Positions 49,701 through 58,097 are shown, numbered from the stretch's first letter. The stretch is 64,000 nucleotides of DNA from an uncultured Oscillospiraceae bacterium (GCA_900540275.1 UQFO01000003.1:62001-126000); one strand, 5' to 3'. The notes: generated from the letters alone by a model not told the origin. Program-made: numbers and translations.

Positions 49701-50775
49701 TACGCTGACGCTCATCGAAAGCGGAAAGGTAAGCTACGTTATTTCCACCTCCTCCAAGGGCCGTATCCCAACGCGCGACAGTGTAAAAATCCGCAGAAAG
49801 ACGGTCGAGCGCAATATACCGTGCCTTACTTCCATCGATACGGCGAACGCCCTTGCGGGCTGCCTGCGCAGCAGGTACTCCACGCGCAACACGGAACTTG
49901 TCGACATCAACCACATGAGAAGCGAAAAGATGAAGTACGAGTTCACGAAGATGCAGGGCTGCGGCAACGACTACATCTATTTCAACTGCCTGAAAAATAC
50001 CATCACCAACCCGGAGGGCCTGAGTGTGCGCCTTTCCGACAGGCGCTACGGTATTGGCGGAGACGGCATTATTTTAATCTGCCCGTCTGAGGCGGCGGAC
50101 GCGAAGATGCGTATGTTCAACCTGGACGGCTCTGAGGGCAGGATGTGCGGCAACGGCGTGCGCTGCATTGGAAAGTTCCTTTATGACCACGATTTGGTCG
50201 ACCAGAATAAGGATACCGTTTCCATTGAGACGTTAAGCGGCGTCAAGACGCTCAAGGTCTATAAGCAGGACGGTGAGGTCAAGAGGCTTCGCGTCGATAT
50301 GGGCAAGGCGGAGCTTAACCCGAAATACATCCCGGTTGCGATGGACAAGGAAAAAATTATAGACGAGCCGGTACAGATTGACGGCAAAGAATACAACATT
50401 ACCTGTGTTTCTATGGGCAACCCGCACTGTGTCGTCTTTGTTGATAATATAGACGGGCTGGACATTGAGGATATTGGGCCGAAGTTCGAGCACGACAGGC
50501 TCTTCCCGGAGCGCGTCAACGCGGAATTTGTAAAGGTGCTCGACGCGCATACCATCCGCATGAGGGTGTGGGAACGCGGCAGCGGTGAAACATGGGCCTG
50601 CGGGACAGGCGCGTGCGCCGTGGCTGTGGCCGCCGTTGAGAACGGCTATTGCCCGATGAACGAGGATATTACCGTAAAGCTCAAGGGCGGGGATTTGGTT
50701 ATCCGCTACACGGGCGACACCGTCTATATGACCGGCGAGGCCGAGCGTGTATTTGAAGGGACAATCGTCCTGTAA
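46729..50775 (+). CDS. carB-dapF: Carbamoyl-phosphate synthase large subunit fused to diaminopimelate epimerase
   Basis: One uninterrupted frame of 1348 residues. Residues 1-1067 are a complete CarB: two homologous carbamoyl-kinase/ATP-grasp halves (starting RVMVIGSGPIVIGQAAEFDY and TIIVFGSGPIRIGQGIEFDY) and the C-terminal MGS regulatory domain. From Met 1068 the sequence is a full DapF (281 residues): KYEFTKMQGCGNDYIYF, the catalytic Cys in RMCGNGVRC and the second Cys in WACGTGACAVAVA. CarB makes carbamoyl phosphate; DapF epimerises LL- to meso-diaminopimelate. No stop or Shine-Dalgarno site separates them, so a single polypeptide is expected; cleavage or internal initiation at 49930 is possible. 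pyrG and dapL lie downstream. Confidence 0.92.
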   Translation: MPLNKDIKRVMVIGSGPIVIGQAAEFDYAGTQACRALKEEGLEVILINSNPATIMTDNAMADKIYIEPLTLETVKRVIEKEKPDSLLSTLGGQTGLTLSMQLAKEGFLERNNVKLLGADPETIDKAEDRQLFKDTMEAIGQPVIPSKVVNDVESAVDFANEIGYPLIIRPAFTLGGTGGGIVENEEELREITANGLALSPITQVLVEKCISGWKEIEFEVMRDSMGNVITVCSMENFDPVGVHTGDSIVIAPTVTLADKEYQMLRSASLNIISALGVEGGCNCQFALHPESNQYAVIEVNPRVSRSSALASKATGYPIAKVAAKIAIGYTLNEIKNAVTGTTYACFEPALDYVVVKLPKWPFDKFVYAKRSLGTQMKATGEVMAIAPTFEQAIMKAVRGAEISLDTLNSDKFVNMPVEMLRNRLRVCDDERLFCVYQALKKGITVDEVHSVTMIDEWFLEKLLKLIDMERRLSQEDLSDELYMEAKSMGFLDRVITKISGKEIKAPARPVYKMVDTCAAEFSAQTPYFYSTFDEENEAEEFIEANKTGKKTIIVFGSGPIRIGQGIEFDYASVHCVWALKEAGYEVVIVNNNPETVSTDFDTADRLYFEPLTTEDVMGVIGTEHPYGVVVAFGGQTAIKLTKYLSDHGVNILGTSADSIDKAEDRERFDELLEKHHIMRPQGFTVMTTEEALDVASKIGYPVLMRPSYVLGGQNMIIAYNDDDIVEYMSIILSQNIENPVLIDKYLMGTELEVDAICDGEDILIPGIMEHIERAGVHSGDSIAVYPAWNINDEMTQKIIKSSRDLALSLDTKGLVNIQYLIYNDDLYVIEVNPRSSRTIPYISKVTGVPMVDLATRAMLGEKLKDMGYGTGLFKKSPYIAVKVPVFSFEKLINVDNHLGPEMKSTGEVLGIAETLEEALYKGLVGAGYKMTKSGGVLITVRNSDKGEIGDVAKKYAELGFKIYATKGTADVLKEYGIDAEVVGKIHESADNTLTLIESGKVSYVISTSSKGRIPTRDSVKIRRKTVERNIPCLTSIDTANALAGCLRSRYSTRNTELVDINHMRSEKMKYEFTKMQGCGNDYIYFNCLKNTITNPEGLSVRLSDRRYGIGGDGIILICPSEAADAKMRMFNLDGSEGRMCGNGVRCIGKFLYDHDLVDQNKDTVSIETLSGVKTLKVYKQDGEVKRLRVDMGKAELNPKYIPVAMDKEKIIDEPVQIDGKEYNITCVSMGNPHCVVFVDNIDGLDIEDIGPKFEHDRLFPERVNAEFVKVLDAHTIRMRVWERGSGETWACGTGACAVAVAAVENGYCPMNEDITVKLKGGDLVIRYTGDTVYMTGEAERVFEGTIVL

Positions 50776-50805
50776 AGCCAGAATGGCTTAGATATTTGGA
50801 TTTTT

Positions 50806-50832
50806 CCGGCGGAAGCGCTGCATTTCCGCCGG
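50806..50832 (+). terminator. Hairpin after carB-dapF
   Basis: CCGGCGGAA / TTTCCGCCGG stem; the following CGCGATATTATTTTC is only partly T-rich. A second hairpin (CGCAGAA / TTCTGCG, 50863-50883) follows and may belong to the pyrG leader; a CTP-sensing attenuator is conceivable but the expected 5' GGG start is not evident. Confidence 0.5.
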
Positions 50833-50946
50833 ACGCGATATTATTTTCATAGGGAACCCATGCGCAGAATGTAACGTTCTGCGTATTGTGGTTTCTCAGG
50901 GGACAGGCAAGGACAACAAAAAAGTAATGGAAAAGGACGATGAGGA

Positions 50947-52548
50947 ATGACAAAATATATTTTTGTAACAGGCGGAGTAGTTTCTGGTTTGGGAAAAGGC
51001 ATAACGGCGGCGTCTTTAGGCAGGCTTTTAAAGGCTAGGGGGCTTAAGGTCGCGGCGCAGAAGCTCGACCCGTACATCAACGTAGACCCCGGCACGATGA
51101 GCCCGTACCAGCACGGAGAAGTATATGTTACGGAGGACGGCGCGGAAACCGACCTCGACCTCGGCCACTACGAGCGCTTTATTGACGAAAACCTGAACAA
51201 ATACTCCAACCTCACCACAGGCAAGGTGTATTCAAACGTCCTTGACAAGGAGAGAAGGGGAGAGTATCTTGGGCAGACCGTCCAGGTCATCCCTCATATT
51301 ACGAACGAAATCAAGAACTTTATCTACAGCGTCGGCAAAAAGTCGAACGCGGACGTCGTCATTACAGAGATTGGCGGTACGGTCGGCGATATAGAAAGCC
51401 AGCCGTTTTTGGAGGCAATCCGCCAGGTGTCCCTGGAGGTTGGCCCGACCAACTGCATTTTTGTGCATGTAACGCTTGTCCCGTACATCAAGAGCTCCGG
51501 CGAGCATAAGTCGAAGCCCACGCAGCACAGCGTCAAGGAGCTGCGCTCGCTCGGCATCAATCCGGATATCATCGTGCTGCGCTGCGATGAGCCGATTGAC
51601 GAGGGCATTTTTAAGAAGATTGCGCTGTTCTGCAACGTAAAGCCTGACTGCGTTATCGAGAATATCACGCTGCCAGTGCTCTACCAGGCACCGCTGATGC
51701 TTGAAAGGAATAATTTTTCCGATATTGTGTGCCGTGAGCTTTGCATTGAAAACAAGCCCGGCGATATGACAGAATGGCTCGAAATGCTCAAGCGTATCGA
51801 ATCGAGGAATAAAAACGTCAAGATTGCGCTCGTCGGCAAGTATGTACAGCTGCACGACGCGTATCTGTCCGTTGCGGAAGCGCTCAATCATGCGGGCTAT
51901 GAAAACGCCGCGAACGTGGACATCGAATGGGTGGACGCGGAGCTTGTGACCGAATATACCGCGAAGGAGCTTCTTGGAGGCTGCAGCGGTATCCTTGTGC
52001 CCGGCGGCTTTGGCGACAGGGGCATCGAGGGCAAGATAGAGGCGGCAAAATACGCGAGGGAAAACAATATCCCGTATCTTGGCATCTGCCTTGGCATGCA
52101 GACGGCGGTTATAGAGTTCGGCAGGAACGTGCTCGGCTACGAGGACGCGAATTCCGGCGAGTTCGCGCCGGAATCGGAAAACAGGGTCATCGACCTGATG
52201 CCCGACCAGCAGGGAATCGTCTCGAAGGGCGGTACCATGCGTTTGGGCGCGTACCCGTGCAAAATCAGGGAAGGCTCTATCATGTCGAAGGCTTACGGCA
52301 AGAATGAGATTGCAGAGCGCCACCGCCACCGCTACGAGTTCAACAACGATTACCGTGAGGAATTCGAGTCCCGCGGTATGCTCGTGACGGGAACGTCCCC
52401 CAACGGCATGCTCGTTGAGGCCGTCGAAATACCGGATAACCGTTTTTATGTCGGCGTACAATACCATCCGGAATTCAAGAGCCGCCCGAACTTTGCCCAC
52501 CCGCTGTTCAGGGAATTTGTAAAGGCTTCGCTTGAGCATCAGGGGTAA
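50947..52548 (+). CDS. pyrG: CTP synthase
   Basis: A 533-residue enzyme converting UTP to CTP with glutamine. The synthetase domain begins TKYIFVTGGVVSGLGKGI; the glutaminase domain has the Cys in LGICLGMQTAV and the YHPEFKS His/Glu pair. It has the usual length. AGGA lies 11 bases before the start. It continues the pyrimidine theme of carAB. Confidence 0.95.
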   Translation: MTKYIFVTGGVVSGLGKGITAASLGRLLKARGLKVAAQKLDPYINVDPGTMSPYQHGEVYVTEDGAETDLDLGHYERFIDENLNKYSNLTTGKVYSNVLDKERRGEYLGQTVQVIPHITNEIKNFIYSVGKKSNADVVITEIGGTVGDIESQPFLEAIRQVSLEVGPTNCIFVHVTLVPYIKSSGEHKSKPTQHSVKELRSLGINPDIIVLRCDEPIDEGIFKKIALFCNVKPDCVIENITLPVLYQAPLMLERNNFSDIVCRELCIENKPGDMTEWLEMLKRIESRNKNVKIALVGKYVQLHDAYLSVAEALNHAGYENAANVDIEWVDAELVTEYTAKELLGGCSGILVPGGFGDRGIEGKIEAAKYARENNIPYLGICLGMQTAVIEFGRNVLGYEDANSGEFAPESENRVIDLMPDQQGIVSKGGTMRLGAYPCKIREGSIMSKAYGKNEIAERHRHRYEFNNDYREEFESRGMLVTGTSPNGMLVEAVEIPDNRFYVGVQYHPEFKSRPNFAHPLFREFVKASLEHQG

Positions 52549-52559
52549 CAGGCAGGCTT

Positions 52560-52745
52560 ATCAAACAGGGGTTTGTGCGAACCGCAAGCGAACATAAAAA
52601 TACAGGGAGGTTCGCACCATAATTTCTGTTACATAACTGTGTAATGGGCGATAAGTGCGACCTTGTTTTATTCCAAACAGAAGCTATATGCTTTGATTTT
52701 GTGTAAAATGCATAATCTGAAAATGCTTTTTTGTGTTGTTTTACT
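52560..52745 (+). promoter_or_regulatory. CRISPR leader
   Basis: An AT-rich stretch directly before the first repeat that contains GTGCGAACC and GGTTCGCAC as an inverted pair (52575-52617), a feature commonly seen before type I-C arrays. The last 30 bases are rich in T. This side is the leader because the repeats at the other end are degenerate. Confidence 0.6.
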
Positions 52746-52975
52746 GTCGCCGCTCATCCGGGCGGCGTGGATTGAAATGGCTCGGCTCGTTATCGACAAA
52801 ACGACCGCAAACAGTCGCCGCTCATCCGGGCGGCGTGGATTGAAATATGGAGAATATAGGAAAGATAAACAAGGCAACAGCGTCGCCGCTCACTCAGGCG
52901 GCGTGGATTGAAATTCGGCACCGGGGTATGGATTGCGAGCTTGGCGATGTCGCCGCTCACTCAGGCGGCGTGGAT
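52746..52975 (+). CRISPR. Type I-C-like CRISPR array, four repeats and three spacers, no cas genes
   Basis: Repeats of 33 nt start at 52746, 52814, 52882 and 52949; all begin GTCGCCGCTC and end GCGTGGATTGAAAT, the I-C type 3' end, except the last, which is cut after GTGGAT. Spacers: 52779-52813 (35 nt), 52847-52881 (35), 52915-52948 (34). Repeats 1-2 carry ATCCGG in the loop, repeats 3-4 carry ACTCAG. No Cas protein is encoded in the window. Confidence 0.92.
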
Positions 52976-53023
52976 AAAGAATAATAACCGGTCCGTGCAG
53001 GATGGGAATAGGGAGGGAGCAAA

Positions 53024-53401
53024 ATGTGGTTCTGGGTCTTTATGCTGGTGGTAAACCTTTTGCTTCCTTTTTCCATGCTCGGCTTCGGCAGCCTTTTTTA
53101 TAAAAAACCGCCGGATAAAATCAACAGCGCCTTTGGCTACCGCACCAAATTGTCGATGAAAAATCAGGAAAGCTGGGAATTTGCACACCGTACCTGCGGC
53201 AGGCTTTGGCGTGTGCTCGGCCTTGTACTACTCATAATAACCGTTATTGCCATGCTGTTTTTACTCGGCAGGAATATGGAAAGCACCGCGTTCTTCGCGA
53301 CAGGCATCCTTGTTTTTCAGCTTCTCGTCATGCTTGGCTCCATCTTACCGGTCGAACGCGCGCTTAAAAAGCGCTTTAACAAGGATGGCAGGCGCAGATA
53401 A
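53024..53401 (+). CDS. SdpI-family membrane protein
   Basis: A 125-residue protein with three transmembrane helices (VFMLVVNLLLPFSMLGFGSLF, VLGLVLLIITVIAMLFLL, ATGILVFQLLVMLGSI) and the SdpI/YhfL-type motif GYRTKLSMKNQESWEFAHR between the first two. SdpI proteins give immunity to the SdpC toxin and sense it; stand-alone short members are often of unknown role. RBS GGGAGGGAG. It follows the CRISPR array and precedes dapL on the same strand. Confidence 0.8.
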   Translation: MWFWVFMLVVNLLLPFSMLGFGSLFYKKPPDKINSAFGYRTKLSMKNQESWEFAHRTCGRLWRVLGLVLLIITVIAMLFLLGRNMESTAFFATGILVFQLLVMLGSILPVERALKKRFNKDGRRR

Positions 53402-53489
53402 TAGAGCTTTCTTATCATTGAATCGAAATTTTCAGCCCGGAAACGGGCATCTTATATTCATAACCCGATTCAGGAAAGGATGATTTTAC

Positions 53490-54668
53490 ATGAAAATCAA
53501 CACGAATTATCAAAACGTACAGAACAGCTACCTTTTTTCGACGATTGCAAAAAAGGTAAACGAATTTGGGGAAGCCCATCCCGATAAAAAGCTTATCCGC
53601 CTGGGAATAGGCGATGTAACTAAGCCCTTGTGCCCGGCGGTTATTACCGCGCTGCACGGCGCGGTCGATGAAATGGCGGACGCTGCTACCTTCCGCGGCT
53701 ACGGCCCGGAGCAGGGCTACGACTTCCTGCGTACACAGCTCAAAGCTTACTATATGCTGCACGACGTTGAGCTTGAGCAGGGTGAGATTTTCGTGAGTGA
53801 CGGCGCGAAGAGCGACGTCGGCAACATCCTGGATTTGTTTGACACGGACAATACCGTACTGGTGCCCGACCCGGTCTACCCCGTATATGTAGATACGAAC
53901 ACCATGGCGGGCAGGAAGATTGTCTACATGGACGCGACGGCTGAAAACGGTTTTTTGCCCCTTCCGGACGAAACCGTAAAAGCGGACATCATCTACCTGT
54001 GCTCGCCGAACAACCCAACCGGCGCGGTCTATAGCCGGGAGCAGCTGAAAAAATGGGTTGACTACGCAAACGCAAACGATGCGGTTATCTTGTTCGACGC
54101 CGCATATGAAGCCTTTATTTCCGACCCCACGCTTCCCAAGAGCATATACCAGATTGAAGGCGCGAAAACGTGCGCCATCGAGTTCTGCTCGTTCTCCAAA
54201 ACAGCGGGCTTTACCGGTACGCGCTGCGGCTATACCATCGTCCCGTTTGCGCTTGAGCGCCAGGGGATGGGGCTCAATAAAATGTGGCTGCGCCGCCAGA
54301 CGACAAAGTTCAACGGTGTGCCTTATATCGTCCAGAAGGGCGCTGCCGCCGTCTTTACGGAGGAAGGGCAGAAGCAGGTGAAAGAAACGATAGGCTATTA
54401 TATGGAGAACGCCGCCATCATTGCCAGGGCCTTCGACGAGCTTGGCGTGTGGTATACAGGCGGCAAAAATTCGCCGTATATCTGGCTTAAGTGCCCCGGC
54501 GGCATGAAATCGTGGAAATATTTTGATTACCTGCTTGAAAACGCGAACGTGGTCGGCACGCCCGGCGCGGGCTTTGGGGAAAACGGCGAAGGCTTTTTCC
54601 GACTGACCGCGTTTGGCGGCCGTGAAAATACAATAGAAGCGGTCAGGAGAATCAAGAGCTTGAAATAA
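53490..54668 (+). CDS. dapL: LL-diaminopimelate aminotransferase
   Basis: A 392-residue class I/II PLP aminotransferase of the DapL type, converting tetrahydrodipicolinate directly to LL-diaminopimelate with glutamate. Family traits are LIRLGIGDVTKPLCPAVITA, FRGYGPEQGYDFLR, the Asn/Pro motif CSPNNPTGAVYS and the PLP Lys in FCSFSKTAGFTGTRCG. Together with the DapF domain of the CarB fusion it completes the route to meso-DAP without the acylated intermediates. It is upstream of a hairpin terminator at 54724. Confidence 0.93.
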   Translation: MKINTNYQNVQNSYLFSTIAKKVNEFGEAHPDKKLIRLGIGDVTKPLCPAVITALHGAVDEMADAATFRGYGPEQGYDFLRTQLKAYYMLHDVELEQGEIFVSDGAKSDVGNILDLFDTDNTVLVPDPVYPVYVDTNTMAGRKIVYMDATAENGFLPLPDETVKADIIYLCSPNNPTGAVYSREQLKKWVDYANANDAVILFDAAYEAFISDPTLPKSIYQIEGAKTCAIEFCSFSKTAGFTGTRCGYTIVPFALERQGMGLNKMWLRRQTTKFNGVPYIVQKGAAAVFTEEGQKQVKETIGYYMENAAIIARAFDELGVWYTGGKNSPYIWLKCPGGMKSWKYFDYLLENANVVGTPGAGFGENGEGFFRLTAFGGRENTIEAVRRIKSLK

Positions 54669-54723
54669 AACAGCTTGATATCCAGCGGATGTGGCAGCCC
54701 TGCTTTTGCGGGATGCTGATTGA

Positions 54724-54752
54724 GGGGCGGGCGGCATTGTCCCGCCCCGTTT
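54724..54752 (+). terminator. Terminator after dapL
   Basis: GGGGCGGG / CCCGCCCC stem followed by GTTTGCTG; weak T tail. Confidence 0.6.
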
Positions 54753-54777
54753 GCTGTCTGTACAGAGAGAGGGACCT

Positions 54778-56679
54778 ATGGCTTTTTTACCCGTAACGAA
54801 AAAAGAAATGGAACAAAGCGGCTGGGACACGCCGGATTTTGTGTTTGTCACTGGCGACGCGTACGTTGACCACCCGAGCTTCGGCGTGAGTATCCTGTCG
54901 CGCGTGCTGGAGGCGAAGGGATACCGCGTCTGCGTCCTTGCGCAGCCCGACTGGAAAAACGAGCGCGATTTTACGCGCTTCGGAAGGCCGAGGCTCGGCT
55001 TTCTCGTTACGTCCGGCAATATCGACAGCATGGTCGCGCACTACACGGCGGCAAAGCGCAGGCGCAGTGACGATATGTATTCACCCGGAGGCAAGGCGGG
55101 CAAACGGCCCGACCGCGCGGTGATTGTCTATTCCAAAATCATCAAACGGCTTTACCCGGACTGCCCCGTCATTATCGGCGGGCTGGAAGCGTCCCTGCGC
55201 CGTTTTGCCCATTATGATTACTGGGACGACAATGTCCGGCCTTCTGTTTTAATCGACAGCGGCGCGGATATTTTGACCTACGGCATGGGGGAAAACCAGA
55301 CGCTTGAAATCGCCCGCCGTTTAAACGATGGGCTTCCCGTTTCGTCGCTTACGGACATCAGGGGGATTTGCTACGCGGTCGATACGAAGGATTACGCTGC
55401 AATGCCCGCCGCCGACTGCCCGTCATATGAGAGGGTAAGGGAATCTAAAAGAGAGTACGCGGCGGCCTGCCGCAAGCAGATGGAAGAGCAGGACGCGGTG
55501 CGCGGGCGTACGGTCATCCAGCGCCATGGCGGGAAAATAGTAGTGCAGAACCCGCCGATGCCGCCGCTTACGACGGAGGAACTCGACTGGGTTTATTCGC
55601 TTCCGTACGAGAGGATGTTCCATCCGGTGTATGAAAGCATGGGTGGTGTGCCGGGAATAGAAGAGGTTGAATTTTCCATCACGCATAACCGCGGGTGCTT
55701 CGGCGCGTGCAACTTCTGCTCGATTGCGTTCCACCAGGGCAGGGCCGTCACCGTAAGAAGCGAGGAGTCAGTGCTGGAGGAGGCAAAACGCCTGACGGAA
55801 AACCCGCGCTTTAAAGGATATATCCACGACGTAGGCGGCCCAACCGCGAATTTTCGCCTGCCGTCGTGTAAAATACAGGAAAAGGCGGGGCTTTGTAAAA
55901 ACAGGAAATGCCTTGCCCCAAAGCCGTGCAGGCAGCTTCAGGTATCACACACGGAATATTTAGGCCTTCTGCGCAAGCTGCGCGCCCTGCCGAAGGTAAA
56001 AAAGGTATTTATCCGCAGCGGCATACGGTTCGATTACATGATGGAGGACGAAAACAGCGAGTTCTTCCGTGAGCTGGTAAGCTGCCACATAAGCGGGCAG
56101 CTGAAGGTTGCGCCGGAGCATTGCTCGGCGGCCGTGCTCGACAAAATGGGCAAGCCGCATATCGAAGCCTACAAGCGTTTTCAGGATGAGTTTTACCGTA
56201 TGACGAAACAGGCCGGAAAGGAACAGTACCTTGTACCTTACCTGATGTCCTCCCATCCCGGCTCGACGATGAAGGACGCGGTGGAGCTTGCGCTGTTTTT
56301 AAAACGCGAGCATATCCGTCCTGAACAGGTACAGGATTTTTATCCGACACCCGGCACGGTTTCGACCTGTATGTTTTACACGGGGCTCGACCCGTATACG
56401 ATGGAGGAGGTTTATGTACCTCGCACGCAGAAGGAAAAGTCGCAGCAGCGCGCGCTGCTGCAATATTTCAACCCAAAAAACAGGCAGCTTGTCATCGATG
56501 CGCTCAAAGCGGCGGGCAGGACGGATTTAATCGGCAGCGGGAAAAACTGCCTGGCCGCTCCCACGCCGCAGTATTTGGCGGAACTGAAAGCACGCGGTAC
56601 CGGAAAAGGAAAAAGCCGCCCAAACAGCAAAAAGGCGGGGAATAGAAGCGCGGGCGGAAAGCGGGGAAGGGGCAGATGA
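54778..56679 (+). CDS. YgiQ family radical SAM protein
   Basis: A 633-residue member of the YgiQ family: N-terminal DUF domain (FLPVTKKEMEQSGWDTPDF, start of the protein) and a radical SAM core with the CxxxCxxC iron-sulfur motif in NRGCFGACNFCS. The C-terminal part (FYPTPGTVSTCMFY) is also characteristic. The reaction is unknown. A Lys/Arg/Gly-rich tail ends the protein. ATG 54778 follows AGAGGGA and fits homology; the preceding codons in frame lie after the dapL terminator. It overlaps the next gene by four bases. Confidence 0.88.
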   Translation: MAFLPVTKKEMEQSGWDTPDFVFVTGDAYVDHPSFGVSILSRVLEAKGYRVCVLAQPDWKNERDFTRFGRPRLGFLVTSGNIDSMVAHYTAAKRRRSDDMYSPGGKAGKRPDRAVIVYSKIIKRLYPDCPVIIGGLEASLRRFAHYDYWDDNVRPSVLIDSGADILTYGMGENQTLEIARRLNDGLPVSSLTDIRGICYAVDTKDYAAMPAADCPSYERVRESKREYAAACRKQMEEQDAVRGRTVIQRHGGKIVVQNPPMPPLTTEELDWVYSLPYERMFHPVYESMGGVPGIEEVEFSITHNRGCFGACNFCSIAFHQGRAVTVRSEESVLEEAKRLTENPRFKGYIHDVGGPTANFRLPSCKIQEKAGLCKNRKCLAPKPCRQLQVSHTEYLGLLRKLRALPKVKKVFIRSGIRFDYMMEDENSEFFRELVSCHISGQLKVAPEHCSAAVLDKMGKPHIEAYKRFQDEFYRMTKQAGKEQYLVPYLMSSHPGSTMKDAVELALFLKREHIRPEQVQDFYPTPGTVSTCMFYTGLDPYTMEEVYVPRTQKEKSQQRALLQYFNPKNRQLVIDALKAAGRTDLIGSGKNCLAAPTPQYLAELKARGTGKGKSRPNSKKAGNRSAGGKRGRGR

Positions 56680-57599
56680 CCACCAGGCGAATGAAAAAGC
56701 GGTTCGCGGCTCTTTCCTGCACGGCCGTACTGCTCGCTATAAGTCTCCTGTTTTCCTTTGGAAAGCCGCTCGGACTCCCCTCATGGCAGGATATTTACGC
56801 CGCCTTCGGCTTTACGGACGTAAACCCGGAATCAGGGGAGCTGTCCGTGCATTTTTTGAATGTCGGCTGTGCGGACAGCGTATATATCAACTGCGGGGAT
56901 TACAATGTATTAATCGACGCGGGCAACGAGAGCCTGCAAAACAAGTCCGCAGCCTACCTGCGGGAAAACGGCGTCAAAAAGCTCGACCTTGTTATCGCGA
57001 CGCATCCCGACAAAGACCACATCGGCGGGATGCAGGAAGTGGCCGGGACATTCCCGGTTGAACGGTTCTGGATACCGCAGGTGAAGGAAAAGCTTGTACC
57101 GGACTCCGGCTTTTACACCGGTATGCTCTGGAACTTGGAAAAACAGGAAACGGAAATTACCCATCCGTGGGCGGGAGAATACCTGCGGCTCGGCGATATG
57201 GTGTTTACCGTGCTGTCGCCGTCCAAAATCTACAGCGATACAAATAATAGTTCCATTGTGGTAAGGCTGAGCTTTGGCAAGAACAGCTTCCTGTTTACCG
57301 GCGACGCGGAGAAAAAAGCGGAAAGCGACATGCTGAAAAGCGGCATGGGCTTAAAGTCCGACGTTTTAAAGGTCGGGCACCATGGAAGCAAAAGCTCCTC
57401 CACCAAGGATTTTTTAAAGGCGGTTTCCCCGCGGTACGCGGTGATAAGCGTTGGGGACAACAGCTATGGCCTTCCCAAAAAAACAGTAATCAAACGGCTT
57501 GAAAAGCTCGGGACAGAGGTTTATCGTACTGACCGGTACGGTACCGTCGTATTTTACAGCGACGGCGAGCGGCTCACCATACATACGCAAAGGAGTTAA
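56676..57599 (+). CDS. Secreted ComEC-like MBL-fold hydrolase
   Basis: A 307-residue metallo-beta-lactamase-fold protein with an N-terminal signal anchor (LSCTAVLLAISLLFSF). The fold is like the C-terminal domain of ComEC: LSVHFLNVGCADSVYI, the metal motif THPDKDHIGG, FTGDAEKKAE and the late VGHHGSKSSS. Stand-alone relatives are thought to be nucleases; it probably works outside the membrane. The start overlaps the ygiQ stop. Directly downstream is a DUF3006 gene, a common companion of this family. Confidence 0.85.
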   Translation: MTTRRMKKRFAALSCTAVLLAISLLFSFGKPLGLPSWQDIYAAFGFTDVNPESGELSVHFLNVGCADSVYINCGDYNVLIDAGNESLQNKSAAYLRENGVKKLDLVIATHPDKDHIGGMQEVAGTFPVERFWIPQVKEKLVPDSGFYTGMLWNLEKQETEITHPWAGEYLRLGDMVFTVLSPSKIYSDTNNSSIVVRLSFGKNSFLFTGDAEKKAESDMLKSGMGLKSDVLKVGHHGSKSSSTKDFLKAVSPRYAVISVGDNSYGLPKKTVIKRLEKLGTEVYRTDRYGTVVFYSDGERLTIHTQRS

Positions 57600-57600
57600 G

Positions 57601-57765
57601 ATGATGAAAACCTTGAAAATCGACCGGTTCGACCCACAGTACGCCATCTGCACCGACAAAGAGAAGAAGCTTTACGCGATTGAGCTTTCTGAGCTTCCCA
57701 AGAACGCAAAGCAGGGGGATATTCTTTTGATTCAAGACGACGGCGTCATTACAATCAGGAAATGA
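57601..57765 (+). CDS. DUF3006 small protein
   Basis: A 54-residue protein (KIDRFDPQYAICTDKEKKLY) of the DUF3006 type, which forms a small beta barrel and nearly always follows a ComEC-like MBL hydrolase gene in Firmicutes. AAAGGAG is placed five bases before ATG 57601 and eight before ATG 57604. Function unknown; partnership with the preceding hydrolase is inferred from the repeated gene order. Confidence 0.75.
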   Translation: MMKTLKIDRFDPQYAICTDKEKKLYAIELSELPKNAKQGDILLIQDDGVITIRK

Positions 57766-57788
57766 ATGTAAGATTGTTCGCGCATTCC

Positions 57789-57817
57789 TTGACAAATCGC
57801 ACCGCGTTTACTATACT
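57789..57817 (+). promoter_or_regulatory. tyrS promoter
   Basis: TTGACA, a 17-base spacer, TATACT; transcription is expected to begin near 57824, right at the T-box leader. Confidence 0.85.
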
Positions 57818-57823
57818 AGACCA

Positions 57824-58097
57824 CAAAGGCATGGAAGGGAAGAAGTAAGCAGACAGGGGCGCTAAAGAGAGGCGGCGTAAGGTGCGAGCCGCTGTGCCCG
57901 GCTGTTGAAATACATCCCGGAGCCGCCGGCTGAACGGGCGCTTGCGCGCTTTTATTAGGCCCGGACGGGTTTCGCCCGTTACAGCGGAGGGGTATGCGTT
58001 TGCGTACCCGTGAGGCTGTCGCCGTGAGGCGGCGGTAAACTGAGGTGGTACCACGGAATATTCCGTCCTCTGGATTTTGCAGGGGACGGTTTTCTTT
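57824..58097 (+). promoter_or_regulatory. Tyrosine T-box riboswitch of tyrS
   Basis: A ~270-nt leader with a long stem I region, a candidate Tyr specifier TAC at 57911-57913 (in GAAATACATCCC), the T-box sequence AGGTGGTACCACGG at 58043-58056 and a terminator (CCGTCC...GGACGG, 58063-58089) with TTTTCTTT. Uncharged tRNA-Tyr would pair with the specifier and the T-box and stabilise the antiterminator, allowing tyrS transcription. The tRNA discriminator pairing is through TGGT. Confidence 0.9.

Noticed and set aside
50863..50883. CTP-sensing attenuator of pyrG as in Bacillus
   Set aside because: A hairpin is present, but the required G-run transcription start and complementary pyrimidine tract were not found.
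51232..52539. Minus-strand frame of 435 codons opposite pyrG
   Set aside because: Antisense shadow of pyrG with no promoter or RBS.
52663..52911. Frames translating the CRISPR repeats on both strands
   Set aside because: They arise only because the 33-nt repeat is divisible by three; the stretch is a CRISPR array.
53415..55031. Very long minus-strand frame (538 codons) opposite dapL and ygiQ
   Set aside because: It covers two genes and their intergenic terminator, and its translation resembles no family; a composition artefact.
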